From Desulfobacula sp. (GTDB lineage Bacteria > Desulfobacterota > Desulfobacteria > Desulfobacterales > Desulfobacteraceae), in NCBI GenBank assembly GCA_023139225.1, contig JAGLNZ010000414.1, positions 1-14,847 of the forward strand: a stretch of 14,847 bases of DNA, given 5' to 3'. Below, piece after piece: positions 5,942-12,553 of the stretch; position 1 is the first letter of the stretch; the number at the start of each line of letters is the position of its first letter. The position numbers and the translations under genes are program-made. A model generated the notes under the pieces. The model did not search any database. It worked only from the letters and a program-made list of their open reading frames with translations, and had not been told where the DNA came from.

Positions 5942-8041
5942 TTAAGAATGTGTCAGGGCTTTATCCTTGATTATCGTCATCATAAAACTTCCATATTGAT
6001 CGCATTCAATCTCAAACACGGACGGAACAAAGAGCGTGGTATTTTTCTGCTCAATAATCGCAGGTCCTTTTACCTTATTTCCATATCCCATTTTATCTCC
6101 GTCATAAATATCAATGAATGCAAAATCCATTTTTGATGGTAAAAATACTTGTCTTTTACCTTTTAAAGCCGGGGAAGCATCGGTTCCTGCAAATTTCTCT
6201 TTTCGAAAGGCAGGCTTATCAGTAGTTCCTATGGCTGTCATCCTTATGTTTACAAGTTCCATCACGGTTTTTTCTTTCTTTAAGTCATAGCCGTAAAGCC
6301 GGTTATGTTCAGCGTGAAAGCTGTCTCCCATTTTTTCAACCCTCAATGCCTTAATATCATCAATTCCAACCGGCACACTTACTTCGTGATATTGTCCGAT
6401 ATAACGAAGATCAAGAAAAAATTGAAACCTGCGCTTCTCCTTTGGAATATGCTCATTTGAAAGAATTTTTTCTCCCTTGGATTCAAGATCTGTAATCAGG
6501 GAAAAAAATAGTTGCTTTTGAATACTTTCGTAAAAAAAAGGGGTATGAAAACTCTTTACAAAATCGTGCTTTAAATCGGAAAGAAGCATGCCCGCAGCAC
6601 AAAAAATTGAGGACTCCTTGGGAATCAAAATCTTTGAGATTTCAAGCTCAAGTGCGATCATGGCAGCATGTATCGGCCCTGCCCCACCGCCGCATACCAA
6701 AAGAAAATCTCTGGGATCAAATCCCCTCTGGACAGAAATCTCGCGAATGGCGGATGCCATATTCACATTCATTATATGATACATGCCATATGCTGCCTCA
6801 ATAAGATTCATTTTCAGGGGTTTTGCAACCATGTTTTTAATAGCAGCTTCAGCTGCTTTTTTGTCCAGCTTCATCTTCCCTCCGGCAAAAAAATCGGAGC
6901 TCAGATAACCCAAAATCAGATTGGCATCGCTGCAACTAGGTTCTTTACCTCCAAGACCGTAACACACAGGTCCTGGCTTGGCACCTGCACTTTTGGGTCC
7001 CATGCGAAGAAGCCCTCCTTCATCAATCCAGGCAATGCTTCCACCACCGGCCCCGATGGTGTTTATTTCCATCATCGGCAAAGCAAGGGCCATGCGGTCA
7101 ACCTTTCCATCCATTGTCACAATGGGTTGAGCATCTTTGACAAGTGCCGCATCAAAACTCGTTCCGCCCATATCCACGGTAATAAAACTTTTTTGTCCAT
7201 GCAGATCAGCATAGGCAATCCCTGCTATTGGTGCTGCAGCGGGTCCTGAAAGAAGCGTACTTGCCGCAAGTTTCGTTACAGCTTCAGGCGTTGTTACACC
7301 GCCATTGGATTGCATGATCAAAAAAATTCCTGAAAATCCGTTTTCAGAAAGACGGATGGTGAGTTTTGAAAGATATCCCTTTAAAATGGGTCCCACTGCT
7401 GCGTTTAGCACCGTAGTACTAACCCTGTCATAAAACCTGATCTGAGGAAGTACTGAGGAAGAAACAGAAAGATATACATCCGGCATCATTTTTTGGACAA
7501 TTTCTTCTGCTTTTCGTTCATGGATATTGTTAGCATAAGAATGCATAAAACAGACGGCAACAGCTTCAATGCCCTGTTCTTTAAAAAGCTCAATTGCTTT
7601 TATGACCTCATTTTCATCCATTTTTGTAATAAGGTTCCCGGCATAATCCGTCCGCTCAAGAACCGGCAATCGCAAGTGTCTGGGTACAATAGGTGCGGGC
7701 TGAAGGTATTTATTATTATAGAGTTCCTCTCTTATGCCCCGTCTCATCTGGAGCGCATCTCTGAATCCTTTAGTGGTAAGAAGTCCGGTTTTCGAGACAT
7801 TCCCTGTCAGTACGGCATTTGTTGTAACGGTTGTTCCATGAACAATAATCTCGATTTTGCCCAGAAATGACCTAAGGCTGATTCCTTTTGTCCCTGCCAT
7901 CTGGTTGAGCCCGTTCATAACCGCTATGGATGGATCTTCAGGAGAAGACAGTACCTTAAAAATATCAGAGTTGCCCTCATTGTCCATGAGAAGAAAATCA
8001 GTAAAGGTTCCGCCTACATCAACACCTATCTTAAATATCAT
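5942..8041 (-). CDS. hyuA: Hydantoinase A / oxoprolinase family ATPase subunit (HyuA)
   Basis: This 699-aa protein has the usual HyuA length and an ASKHA-type ATPase fold. Motifs in order: D-V-G-G-T-F-T-D (8-15, phosphate 1), H-G-T-T-V-T-T-N-A (68-76), M-Q-S-N-G-G (243-248), S-G-P-A-A-A-P (265-271), V-D-M-G-G-T-S-F-D (289-297, phosphate 2), T-I-G-A-G-G-G-S-I-A (328-337), G-P-x-S-A-G-A-x-P-G-P-V-C-Y-G (348-362) and C-G-G-G-A-G-P-I-H-A (450-459). In characterised relatives this subunit spends ATP to phosphorylate an amide or carbonyl oxygen (or bicarbonate), and HyuB completes the reaction. All nucleotide motifs look intact, so the enzyme should be active. SD GGAGG lies 5 nt before the ATG. The gene follows dctM1 by 40 nt, tying the enzyme to the imported substrate. 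Substrate not readable from sequence; candidates are a hydantoin, 5-oxoproline-like lactam or a ketone. Confidence 0.92.
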   Translation of the reverse strand: MIFKIGVDVGGTFTDFLLMDNEGNSDIFKVLSSPEDPSIAVMNGLNQMAGTKGISLRSFLGKIEIIVHGTTVTTNAVLTGNVSKTGLLTTKGFRDALQMRRGIREELYNNKYLQPAPIVPRHLRLPVLERTDYAGNLITKMDENEVIKAIELFKEQGIEAVAVCFMHSYANNIHERKAEEIVQKMMPDVYLSVSSSVLPQIRFYDRVSTTVLNAAVGPILKGYLSKLTIRLSENGFSGIFLIMQSNGGVTTPEAVTKLAASTLLSGPAAAPIAGIAYADLHGQKSFITVDMGGTSFDAALVKDAQPIVTMDGKVDRMALALPMMEINTIGAGGGSIAWIDEGGLLRMGPKSAGAKPGPVCYGLGGKEPSCSDANLILGYLSSDFFAGGKMKLDKKAAEAAIKNMVAKPLKMNLIEAAYGMYHIMNVNMASAIREISVQRGFDPRDFLLVCGGGAGPIHAAMIALELEISKILIPKESSIFCAAGMLLSDLKHDFVKSFHTPFFYESIQKQLFFSLITDLESKGEKILSNEHIPKEKRRFQFFLDLRYIGQYHEVSVPVGIDDIKALRVEKMGDSFHAEHNRLYGYDLKKEKTVMELVNIRMTAIGTTDKPAFRKEKFAGTDASPALKGKRQVFLPSKMDFAFIDIYDGDKMGYGNKVKGPAIIEQKNTTLFVPSVFEIECDQYGSFMMTIIKDKALTHS

Positions 8042-8081
8042 AGAGCCTCCAGTATCACATTTAGGTATAGCATCCGTTCTA

Positions 8082-9395
8082 TTATTTCATCAATTCCGGC
8101 AAATAAAGCGCTATTTGTGGAAAAACCATCACTAAAGTCATAACCACAGCATCACACATAAGAAAAGGGATGCCTGCCTTATATACATCCATCATCGTTG
8201 TATTCTTCGGGGCGACTCCCTTCATTACGAACAGCAGCAAACCAAAGGGCGGGGTGGTATTTGCCATTTCCATGTTGATCAGCATAATCAGGGCAAACCA
8301 AAGCGTGTTAAAATGCAACGCCTCTACAATAGGCAAAAATATGGGAATTGCAATCATCACCATGGACAGGTTATCCATAAAACAGCCCAGAAACAAAAGA
8401 ACACACTGCATGGAAATAAGAACCATCATGGGAGAGAGATCAAATCCAATGACCGTCTCGATAATCCCGGCACTGGCCCCTGAAAAAGCGAGAATCTGAC
8501 TGAAAAGCATAGACCCTGTAATAATCATGAACATCATGGACGTTATCTTGAGTGTGCCCATGATACTGGCTTTCATGACGGAAAAATTCATCTGCCCATA
8601 TACTATAGCAATCAAAATGGTTCCCATGGATCCAAGAGCCGCTGCTTCCGATGGTGTTGCAACCCCCAGGAAAATCAACCCTATTACCAGAAAAATAATC
8701 AGGCCTATCGGAAAGATATGGATAATACTTCCTTTGATCCTTTCCAGGACAGGGATAGCCTCCTGCTGGTACGGCGGGGCAAGATGGGGCTGAAGGCGGC
8801 AACGGATCACCACATAACTCCCATATAAAAATGCCATGAGGAATCCCGGCAGAATACCGGCAATCAGAAGTCCTCCAACCGAGATCTGGTTCAAGGCGGC
8901 AAGAAGAATGGCAAGAGCACTTGGCGGGATAAGCATGGAAAGGCCTCCGCTCCCCATAATAGGCCCTAATGACATGCTTTTGTGATAGCCTCTTTTTTCC
9001 ATATCCGGTACCAGCAACGATCCGAGAATTGATGTTGTGGCAAGTGTTGAGCCACTCATAGTCGAAAAAAGTGCGCCGCCGATGATGGACAGAAGTGAAA
9101 GTCGTCCGGGGATTTTCCCGATCCACTGATCTGTCGCATCAATCGCCTTAAATCCCAATTTGGAATGGAACATCACTTCGCCCATAAGCACAAAAAGAGG
9201 TACAGGCAGAAGACTGAAAGAAGTAAGACTCTCCTTCATATTTAAAATAAGTTGAATAATACCCACTTCGCCGCCGAGAAACAGTATTGCCCCTATCACA
9301 TCCACAATCAGAAAAGCGATGGCTACAGGTGTACCGATGAGCATTAATACTGCCATAAGACCAAGCAAAAGCGCTAAAGTTAAAGACCAATCCAT
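8082..9395 (-). CDS. dctM: TRAP transporter large permease DctM (first system)
   Basis: This 437-aa, very hydrophobic protein with about 12-13 predicted helices is the usual length for DctM. Family signs include I-G-T-P-V-A-I-A-F near 21-29, L-M-G-E-V-M-F-H-S, G-S-G-G-L-S-M-L-I-P-P-S (about 149-160), G-I-L-P-G-F-L-M-A, and the late M-E-M-A-N-T-T-P-P-F-G-L segment. It forms the ion-coupled translocation channel in the inner membrane with DctQ. It starts 11 nt after the dctQ1 stop, with SD AAGGA. hyuA follows after 40 nt with no terminator seen between, so transport and HyuAB catalysis are probably co-transcribed. Confidence 0.93.
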   Translation of the reverse strand: MDWSLTLALLLGLMAVLMLIGTPVAIAFLIVDVIGAILFLGGEVGIIQLILNMKESLTSFSLLPVPLFVLMGEVMFHSKLGFKAIDATDQWIGKIPGRLSLLSIIGGALFSTMSGSTLATTSILGSLLVPDMEKRGYHKSMSLGPIMGSGGLSMLIPPSALAILLAALNQISVGGLLIAGILPGFLMAFLYGSYVVIRCRLQPHLAPPYQQEAIPVLERIKGSIIHIFPIGLIIFLVIGLIFLGVATPSEAAALGSMGTILIAIVYGQMNFSVMKASIMGTLKITSMMFMIITGSMLFSQILAFSGASAGIIETVIGFDLSPMMVLISMQCVLLFLGCFMDNLSMVMIAIPIFLPIVEALHFNTLWFALIMLINMEMANTTPPFGLLLFVMKGVAPKNTTMMDVYKAGIPFLMCDAVVMTLVMVFPQIALYLPELMK

Positions 9396-9406
9396 GCTGA
9401 TTCCTT

Positions 9407-9955
9407 CTATTTAGTATGAGCGGCAATCCTTTTGTTACGATTCATATGTTTATCTGTTTCATTCTTAAATTTTTGATAGTAGTTATTTGCTCTTCGGATA
9501 AACTGGAGAGCAAACATAAAACACCCCACCGGGATAACAATAATTATTAAAAATTCCGGTATTTTCAGGTATTTCAATGTGGGAACTTTCCTGACATAAA
9601 AATCATAAGTGATTATAGTCCCATAATAGGTCAGTATAAAAAGAACACAGGCGCCAAGGATGGATGTCACAGTATTCAGTACCGCCTCGGCTCTCTTGCC
9701 AAGAAAGTTGAGAAGGATGTCGACCTTTATATGGCCATCTTCTTTAAGAACATAAGCAGCTGATAAAAAAGGGATATAAAGAAGAATATATTCACTGATT
9801 TGAAGTATCCATCCGCTGGGATTATTAAAGAAATACCGCATCACTACATCAATACAGACGGAAACAAGAGAAAAAATCATTAATATACCGCTGAGCCATG
9901 CAAAACCAATTAAAATCATGTCAATAATACGACCAATTTTTTCAAAAAAAATCAT
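9407..9955 (-). CDS. dctQ: TRAP transporter small permease DctQ (first system)
   Basis: This 182-aa protein has four hydrophobic helices. Motifs match the family: V-V-M-R-Y-F-F-N-N-P-S-G-W, E-Y-I-L-L-Y-I-P-F, the polar G-H-I-K-V-D-I loop, and the late T-L-K-Y-L-K-I-P-E-F segment. SD AAGGA sits 7 nt before the ATG. It connects DctM to the periplasmic carrier in a sodium-driven importer. The order dctP-dctQ-dctM is complete here, unlike the second system at the left edge, which is cut. Sequence layout is shared with the DctQ at 1-400, so the two systems are related but not near-identical copies. Confidence 0.92.
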   Translation of the reverse strand: MIFFEKIGRIIDMILIGFAWLSGILMIFSLVSVCIDVVMRYFFNNPSGWILQISEYILLYIPFLSAAYVLKEDGHIKVDILLNFLGKRAEAVLNTVTSILGACVLFILTYYGTIITYDFYVRKVPTLKYLKIPEFLIIIVIPVGCFMFALQFIRRANNYYQKFKNETDKHMNRNKRIAAHTK

Positions 9956-9979
9956 CGATTAGTCCTTAAAAAGGCTCTT

Positions 9980-10001
9980 AATAATGGAATTTATCATTAT
10001 T
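9980..10001 (-). repeat. Weak hairpin between dctP1 and dctQ1
   Basis: AATAATG (9980-9986) and CATTATT (9995-10001) are a 7-bp inverted repeat with an 8-nt loop, in the 54-nt gap after dctP1. It holds the same place as the stronger hairpin of the second system but is nearly all A/T, so it may be chance. Confidence 0.35.
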
Positions 10002-10009
10002 CGTCTATA

Positions 10010-10975
10010 TCAGGGCGTAAGCATTGTTTTAAGTTTAGGTCCCAAATCCGGATTCTGCTTGATAATTTCATCCCATCCAGCCTCATAGGCCAGATTAACA
10101 TAGTCTTTGCTTTCTTTGGATGTGAATTGAATGACCTCCATCCCCTTCTTCTGCATTTGTGTATACTCCTTTTCGGCAATATCCGCCATGATAGTGCTGT
10201 ATTTATTTTCATTTTCGATCATACAGTCTGTGAGCAGCTGCTGGAGATGCTTAGGGAGTTTTTCCCATGTTTTAAGATTGATCAGGGCTTCAATATTCAT
10301 CTGATAAATTCTAGGCTCAAGGATATACTTGCAGACATCTACCCACCCCATTTGCACATTTCCAAGAACCGCCCAAGCATAACCGTCGATGGTACCTCTT
10401 TCAAGGGCTGTGTAGATATCTGAACCGGGCATGGTGACCGGCACAGCACCCAGACGTTTGACAAAAGGTTCGTAGGTTGCTGAGACGCGAATTTTTTGCC
10501 CTTTCAAATCACCAAGATTTTTGGCATATTTGTTAGTGAAAATTTGAAACCATACCCCGAATTCAGCCCGCCCCAGGTAATGGACATTGTGTTTTTTGAA
10601 AAGTTCATTTCTAAAGTTATGATACCCGTTCTTCCGTTCTTTAACAGGATCAAGGCGGGTAAGGTGGCTGTAAGCGGCGCCTGTAATCTGTCTGCCGTAA
10701 TAGGATTCACAACCGAAAATCATATCCACAACACCGTTTCTAAGTGCCTCGAACTGCTTGAAGCCCGGCATGGCCTCAGGACCTCCGATATATTTGATTT
10801 CCAATTCCCCTTTTGCCTTTTCGTTTACGGCATCCACAAAAGCCATCCAGGCAGTCATATTGACATTGCCTTTGGGCAGGAAGGTTACCATCTTAAGCGT
10901 TGTTTTGGCATGTACTGGTGTAAAAAACATTGTGATAACGAGCAAAACGGCCAAACTGATTAATAATCTCTTCAT
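10010..10975 (-). CDS. dctP: TRAP transporter substrate-binding protein DctP (first system)
   Basis: This 321-aa protein has a signal peptide (residues 1-23: KRLL, hydrophobic core, T-P-V-H-A before K-T-T). The DctP fold is shown by F-L-P-K-G (32-36), I-G-G-P-E-A-M-P-G (63-71), D-L-K-G-Q-K-I-R-V-S (156-165), and A-L-E-R-G-T-I-D-G-Y-A (190-200). R163 aligns with the carboxylate-binding arginine. The ligand is therefore likely a carboxylate (family knowledge); its chemistry is unknown. It sits first in the transporter set, 77 nt after gntR1, with SD AAGGAG. Being upstream of hyuAB and the ligase, its ligand is probably the pathway substrate. Pyroglutamate-binding DctP proteins are known in other bacteria, which would fit an oxoprolinase-like HyuAB, but nothing in the sequence proves this. 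Confidence 0.92.
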   Translation of the reverse strand: MKRLLISLAVLLVITMFFTPVHAKTTLKMVTFLPKGNVNMTAWMAFVDAVNEKAKGELEIKYIGGPEAMPGFKQFEALRNGVVDMIFGCESYYGRQITGAAYSHLTRLDPVKERKNGYHNFRNELFKKHNVHYLGRAEFGVWFQIFTNKYAKNLGDLKGQKIRVSATYEPFVKRLGAVPVTMPGSDIYTALERGTIDGYAWAVLGNVQMGWVDVCKYILEPRIYQMNIEALINLKTWEKLPKHLQQLLTDCMIENENKYSTIMADIAEKEYTQMQKKGMEVIQFTSKESKDYVNLAYEAGWDEIIKQNPDLGPKLKTMLTP

Positions 10976-11052
10976 TTTACTTCTCCTTTTTTAATTAAGA
11001 TATTTAAAAAAAATGATAAAAGACTACTCATTGAGCCTTACGGCAGTATTGT

Positions 11053-11781
11053 TTATTTCAAAACATCCTCCAGTGAGTAGCGACCCAGCATTTGGCGCAT
11101 GTCAACTAAATGCTCCACCATTATTTTGCGAGCCCCGCTTGTGTCCTGTTCTTCAACTTTTTGGGCTATCTTTTTATGATATAAAGACATGCTCTCTTTT
11201 TCATCATCATGCCATTTAATGGAAGAGATAAACTTAAACAGCAGGTCAATAAGCGAGGATTGGAACACGCTTAAAAGGGGATTATGAGCCGCGTCAGCCA
11301 AGGCCTTGTGAAAATGTTCATCCTGGCTCTGAAATGTTTCCTTCTGATGAAAGGATCGTTCCAGATCGGCAATGGAGGCCCATATTTTTTCAATGTCTTC
11401 ATCGGTCCTGTTTTTAGCTGCATAATAGGCAATACTGGGTTCAAGAATACCCCTGACATCAATCACATGCTCAATGCTGATGTTTTTCCATTGGATAATA
11501 TCATGAAGTAATTCAGAAATTTTGGTTTCGTCAATATCCCTGGTGACAAACGTGCCGCCGCCGGTGCCCTTTTTTACGTAAAGCAACCCACTGTTTCTAA
11601 GGGTCAGGATCGCTGAACGAACGGTTACCCGGCTAGTATTGAAACTCTCTGCCAGTTCTCTTTCGCTCTGAAGCCGTTGCCCCGGAGGTATCTTGTTTTC
11701 AAAAATCGCTTTTTTAATTTGTGCTACAATTTTTTCATGGGCTAGTTTACCATCAAAAACTGATTTAAATTTATAGCTCAA
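11053..11781 (-). CDS. GntR-family regulator, FadR/FCD type (gntR1), TTG start
   Basis: This 242-aa protein has a winged HTH (about residues 15-80: P-P-G-Q-R-L-Q-S-E-R-E-L-A, then T-S-R-V-T-V-R-S-A, ending with the beta-wing G-T-G-G-G-T-F-V). An FCD helical domain follows, with all four metal-ligand positions filled: D154 and H158 (D-E-H-F-H), H202 and H224. The ligand is probably an organic acid or acyl-CoA. The frame extends to an ATG at 11838, but I chose TTG 11779-11781. A perfect GGGAGG lies 5 nt before it, the protein then starts like other FadR-type regulators, and the upstream ATG is inside the predicted promoter. It is the first gene of the leftward cluster, 77 nt before dctP1, so it most likely controls the transporter-hyuAB operon. 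Confidence 0.85.
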   Translation of the reverse strand: MSYKFKSVFDGKLAHEKIVAQIKKAIFENKIPPGQRLQSERELAESFNTSRVTVRSAILTLRNSGLLYVKKGTGGGTFVTRDIDETKISELLHDIIQWKNISIEHVIDVRGILEPSIAYYAAKNRTDEDIEKIWASIADLERSFHQKETFQSQDEHFHKALADAAHNPLLSVFQSSLIDLLFKFISSIKWHDDEKESMSLYHKKIAQKVEEQDTSGARKIMVEHLVDMRQMLGRYSLEDVLK

Positions 11782-11786
11782 CCATA

Positions 11787-11792
11787 CCTCCC
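11787..11792 (-). promoter_or_regulatory. Shine-Dalgarno deciding the gntR1 TTG start
   Basis: The minus strand reads GGGAGG-TATGG-TTG, a strong SD at good spacing. The ATG within TATGG is in another frame and meets a stop four codons later. Confidence 0.7.
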
Positions 11793-11833
11793 TAAAAAAA
11801 GTAAATGATGAATCAATTGAACCTGGTGGACTA

Positions 11834-11862
11834 ACCATAGACCATCATTTTTACCTTGTCAA
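11834..11862 (-). promoter_or_regulatory. Sigma-70-type promoter for gntR1 and possibly the whole cluster
   Basis: On the minus strand, TTGACA (11857-11862) and TATGGT (11834-11839) are spaced by 17 nt. Transcription would start near 11827, which leaves a leader of about 45 nt before the TTG. I see no comparably good promoter in the 77-nt gap before dctP1, so this may drive the operon as well. Confidence 0.6.
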
Positions 11863-12094
11863 TCCCTTGTGGACAAACATGAAATTGAAAAATATTTTGA
11901 TCCGGTGATCACTATCCTCATTAAAGGGAATTGAGCAAAAAATTATTAAAAATGTAAATTTTGACATTTTAATGGCCTTTATATTTTATCCCATCGTGGC
12001 TCTTTCAAATTCGCGGGTTTGTCACGACTTTGAACTGAACGATGAGAATATTGAAACCGCATTTACACTGGCGTGGGATGCAATAAAATTTTAA
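11857..12094 (+). pseudogene. TetR-family regulator, frameshifted C-terminal remnant
   Basis: Plus-strand translation shows the C-terminal ligand domain of a TetR-type regulator in two frames. The first part (about 11857-11928) reads S-L-V-D-K-H-E-I-E-K-Y-F-D-P-V-I-T-I-L-I-K-G. Dropping one G of the GGG at 11926-11928 continues as G-I-E-Q-K-I-I-K-N, then I-L-M-A-F-I-F-Y-P-I, and closes with F-T-L-A-W-D-A-I-K-F and TAA at 12092-12094. The closing A-W-D-A-I-K and M-A-F-I-F segments are typical of TetR C-termini. No HTH is present: the frame is blocked by a stop at 11818 and the region to the left is gntR1. Both truncated and frameshifted, so not functional. The left limit is approximate; it overlaps the gntR1 promoter on the other strand. 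Confidence 0.6.
11867..11876. promoter_or_regulatory. Candidate operator TTGTGGACAA upstream of the gntR1 promoter
   Basis: TTGT-GG-ACAA has the same outer half-sites as the palindrome at the gntR2 promoter (TTGT-CG-ACAA). It lies 4 nt upstream of the -35 box. It is a short match and could be chance. Confidence 0.35.
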
Positions 12095-12105
12095 AAAAAT
12101 TTTTT

Positions 12106-12123
12106 AATGAATAAACATTCATT
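12106..12123. promoter_or_regulatory. Orphan TetR-type operator palindrome
   Basis: AATGAAT-AAAC-ATTCATT is a perfect inverted repeat with 7-bp arms and 4-bp spacer, 11 nt after the TetR remnant. ATGAAT/ATTCAT half-sites are common operators of TetR regulators of fatty-acid-type metabolism. It was probably the operator between the lost regulator and its target gene. Confidence 0.55.
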
Positions 12124-12192
12124 TTAATATTGACAGGATATAAAAAACTGATGACGATCATTAGAATCGCAATATTAACGGATATAAAATCC

Positions 12193-12220
12193 TTACTGAT
12201 TGATCAGCGTCAGCTATAAT
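12193..12220 (+). promoter_or_regulatory. Promoter-like sequence ahead of the MBL remnant
   Basis: TTACTG (12193-12198) and a perfect TATAAT (12215-12220) are 16 nt apart on the plus strand. Only a decayed coding remnant follows, so it may be chance or a relic. Confidence 0.3.
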
Positions 12221-12506
12221 ACCCGCAGGAAAAAAATATCGTTGATCAATGGCGACCAGTTCATATGTTTCCCGAAGAGACAGCACAGGCTCACCTGGAT
12301 CTGAGAGGAGGACTCTCACATCCCATCCATTGGGGAAACAATTTCAAGCATTGCACCCCTGGCATGACCCCATGCAACGATTAATCAAAGCCGCACTATT
12401 AAATCATATTCTGGCGACTCCCATGGCAGGGCAATCCATTCTATACGGTACGGATGGGTTTGGGGCCTATTGGCGGGAAAAAACTCCAATAACAAAAAAC
12501 CCTTAG
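12220..12506 (+). pseudogene. MBL-fold metallohydrolase (NAPE-PLD/UlaG-like), frameshifted C-terminal remnant
   Basis: Frame one (12220 to about 12340) gives W-R-P-V-H-M-F-P-E-E-T-A-Q-A-H-L-D-L-R-G followed by H-P-I-H-W-G. Then a frame change of one missing base (near 12337-12350) continues as F-Q-A-L-H-P-W-H-D-P-M-Q-R-L and ends at TAG 12504-12506. The series P-E-E-x-x-Q-A-H-x-D-L, P-I-H-W-G and H-P-W-x-x-P is the C-terminal signature of MBL-fold hydrolases of the NAPE-PLD-like group; the His of I-H-W is a metal ligand there. The N-terminal H-x-H-x-D-H half is absent: an in-frame stop lies at 12217. The single frame from 12249 (85 aa) is only part of this remnant, not an independent gene. 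Confidence 0.55.
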
Positions 12507-12530
12507 GGAAGATACTCCCAAAGGATTTTT
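12495..12530. terminator. Bidirectional intrinsic terminator after the GNAT gene
   Basis: CCTTAGGGA (12501-12509) pairs with TCCCAAAGG (12516-12524) with one mismatch and a 6-nt loop. It is followed by ATTTTT on the plus strand, and the A-run at 12494-12499 gives a T-run on the minus strand. It lies 24 nt after the GNAT stop codon, so it would end that transcript. Confidence 0.7.
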
Positions 12531-12553
12531 ATGACAGTTAAGTTAAATTTGAT

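Noticed and set aside
6668..7249. 193-codon open frame on the plus strand
   Set aside because: It lies antisense inside hyuA, whose family motifs are intact, and its translation shows no family signs.
4185..8041. Acetone carboxylase (AcxAB) as the identity of HyuAB
   Set aside because: No small gamma-type subunit is nearby, and HyuA/HyuB lengths and order fit the broader hydantoinase/oxoprolinase group; carboxylation remains possible but not as acetone carboxylase proper.
8440..9126. 228-codon frame on the minus strand in another phase
   Set aside because: It overlaps dctM, whose frame gives a full-length permease; the alternative has no hydrophobic pattern or family motif.
9964..9974. CCTTAAAAAGG short palindrome near the dctQ1 start
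   Set aside because: Only 4-bp arms, and its AAGG is part of the SD; not a separate element.
12249..12506. 85-aa plus-strand hypothetical gene
   Set aside because: Its second half is the tail of the MBL-fold remnant; the first half is out of frame with that protein's real sequence.
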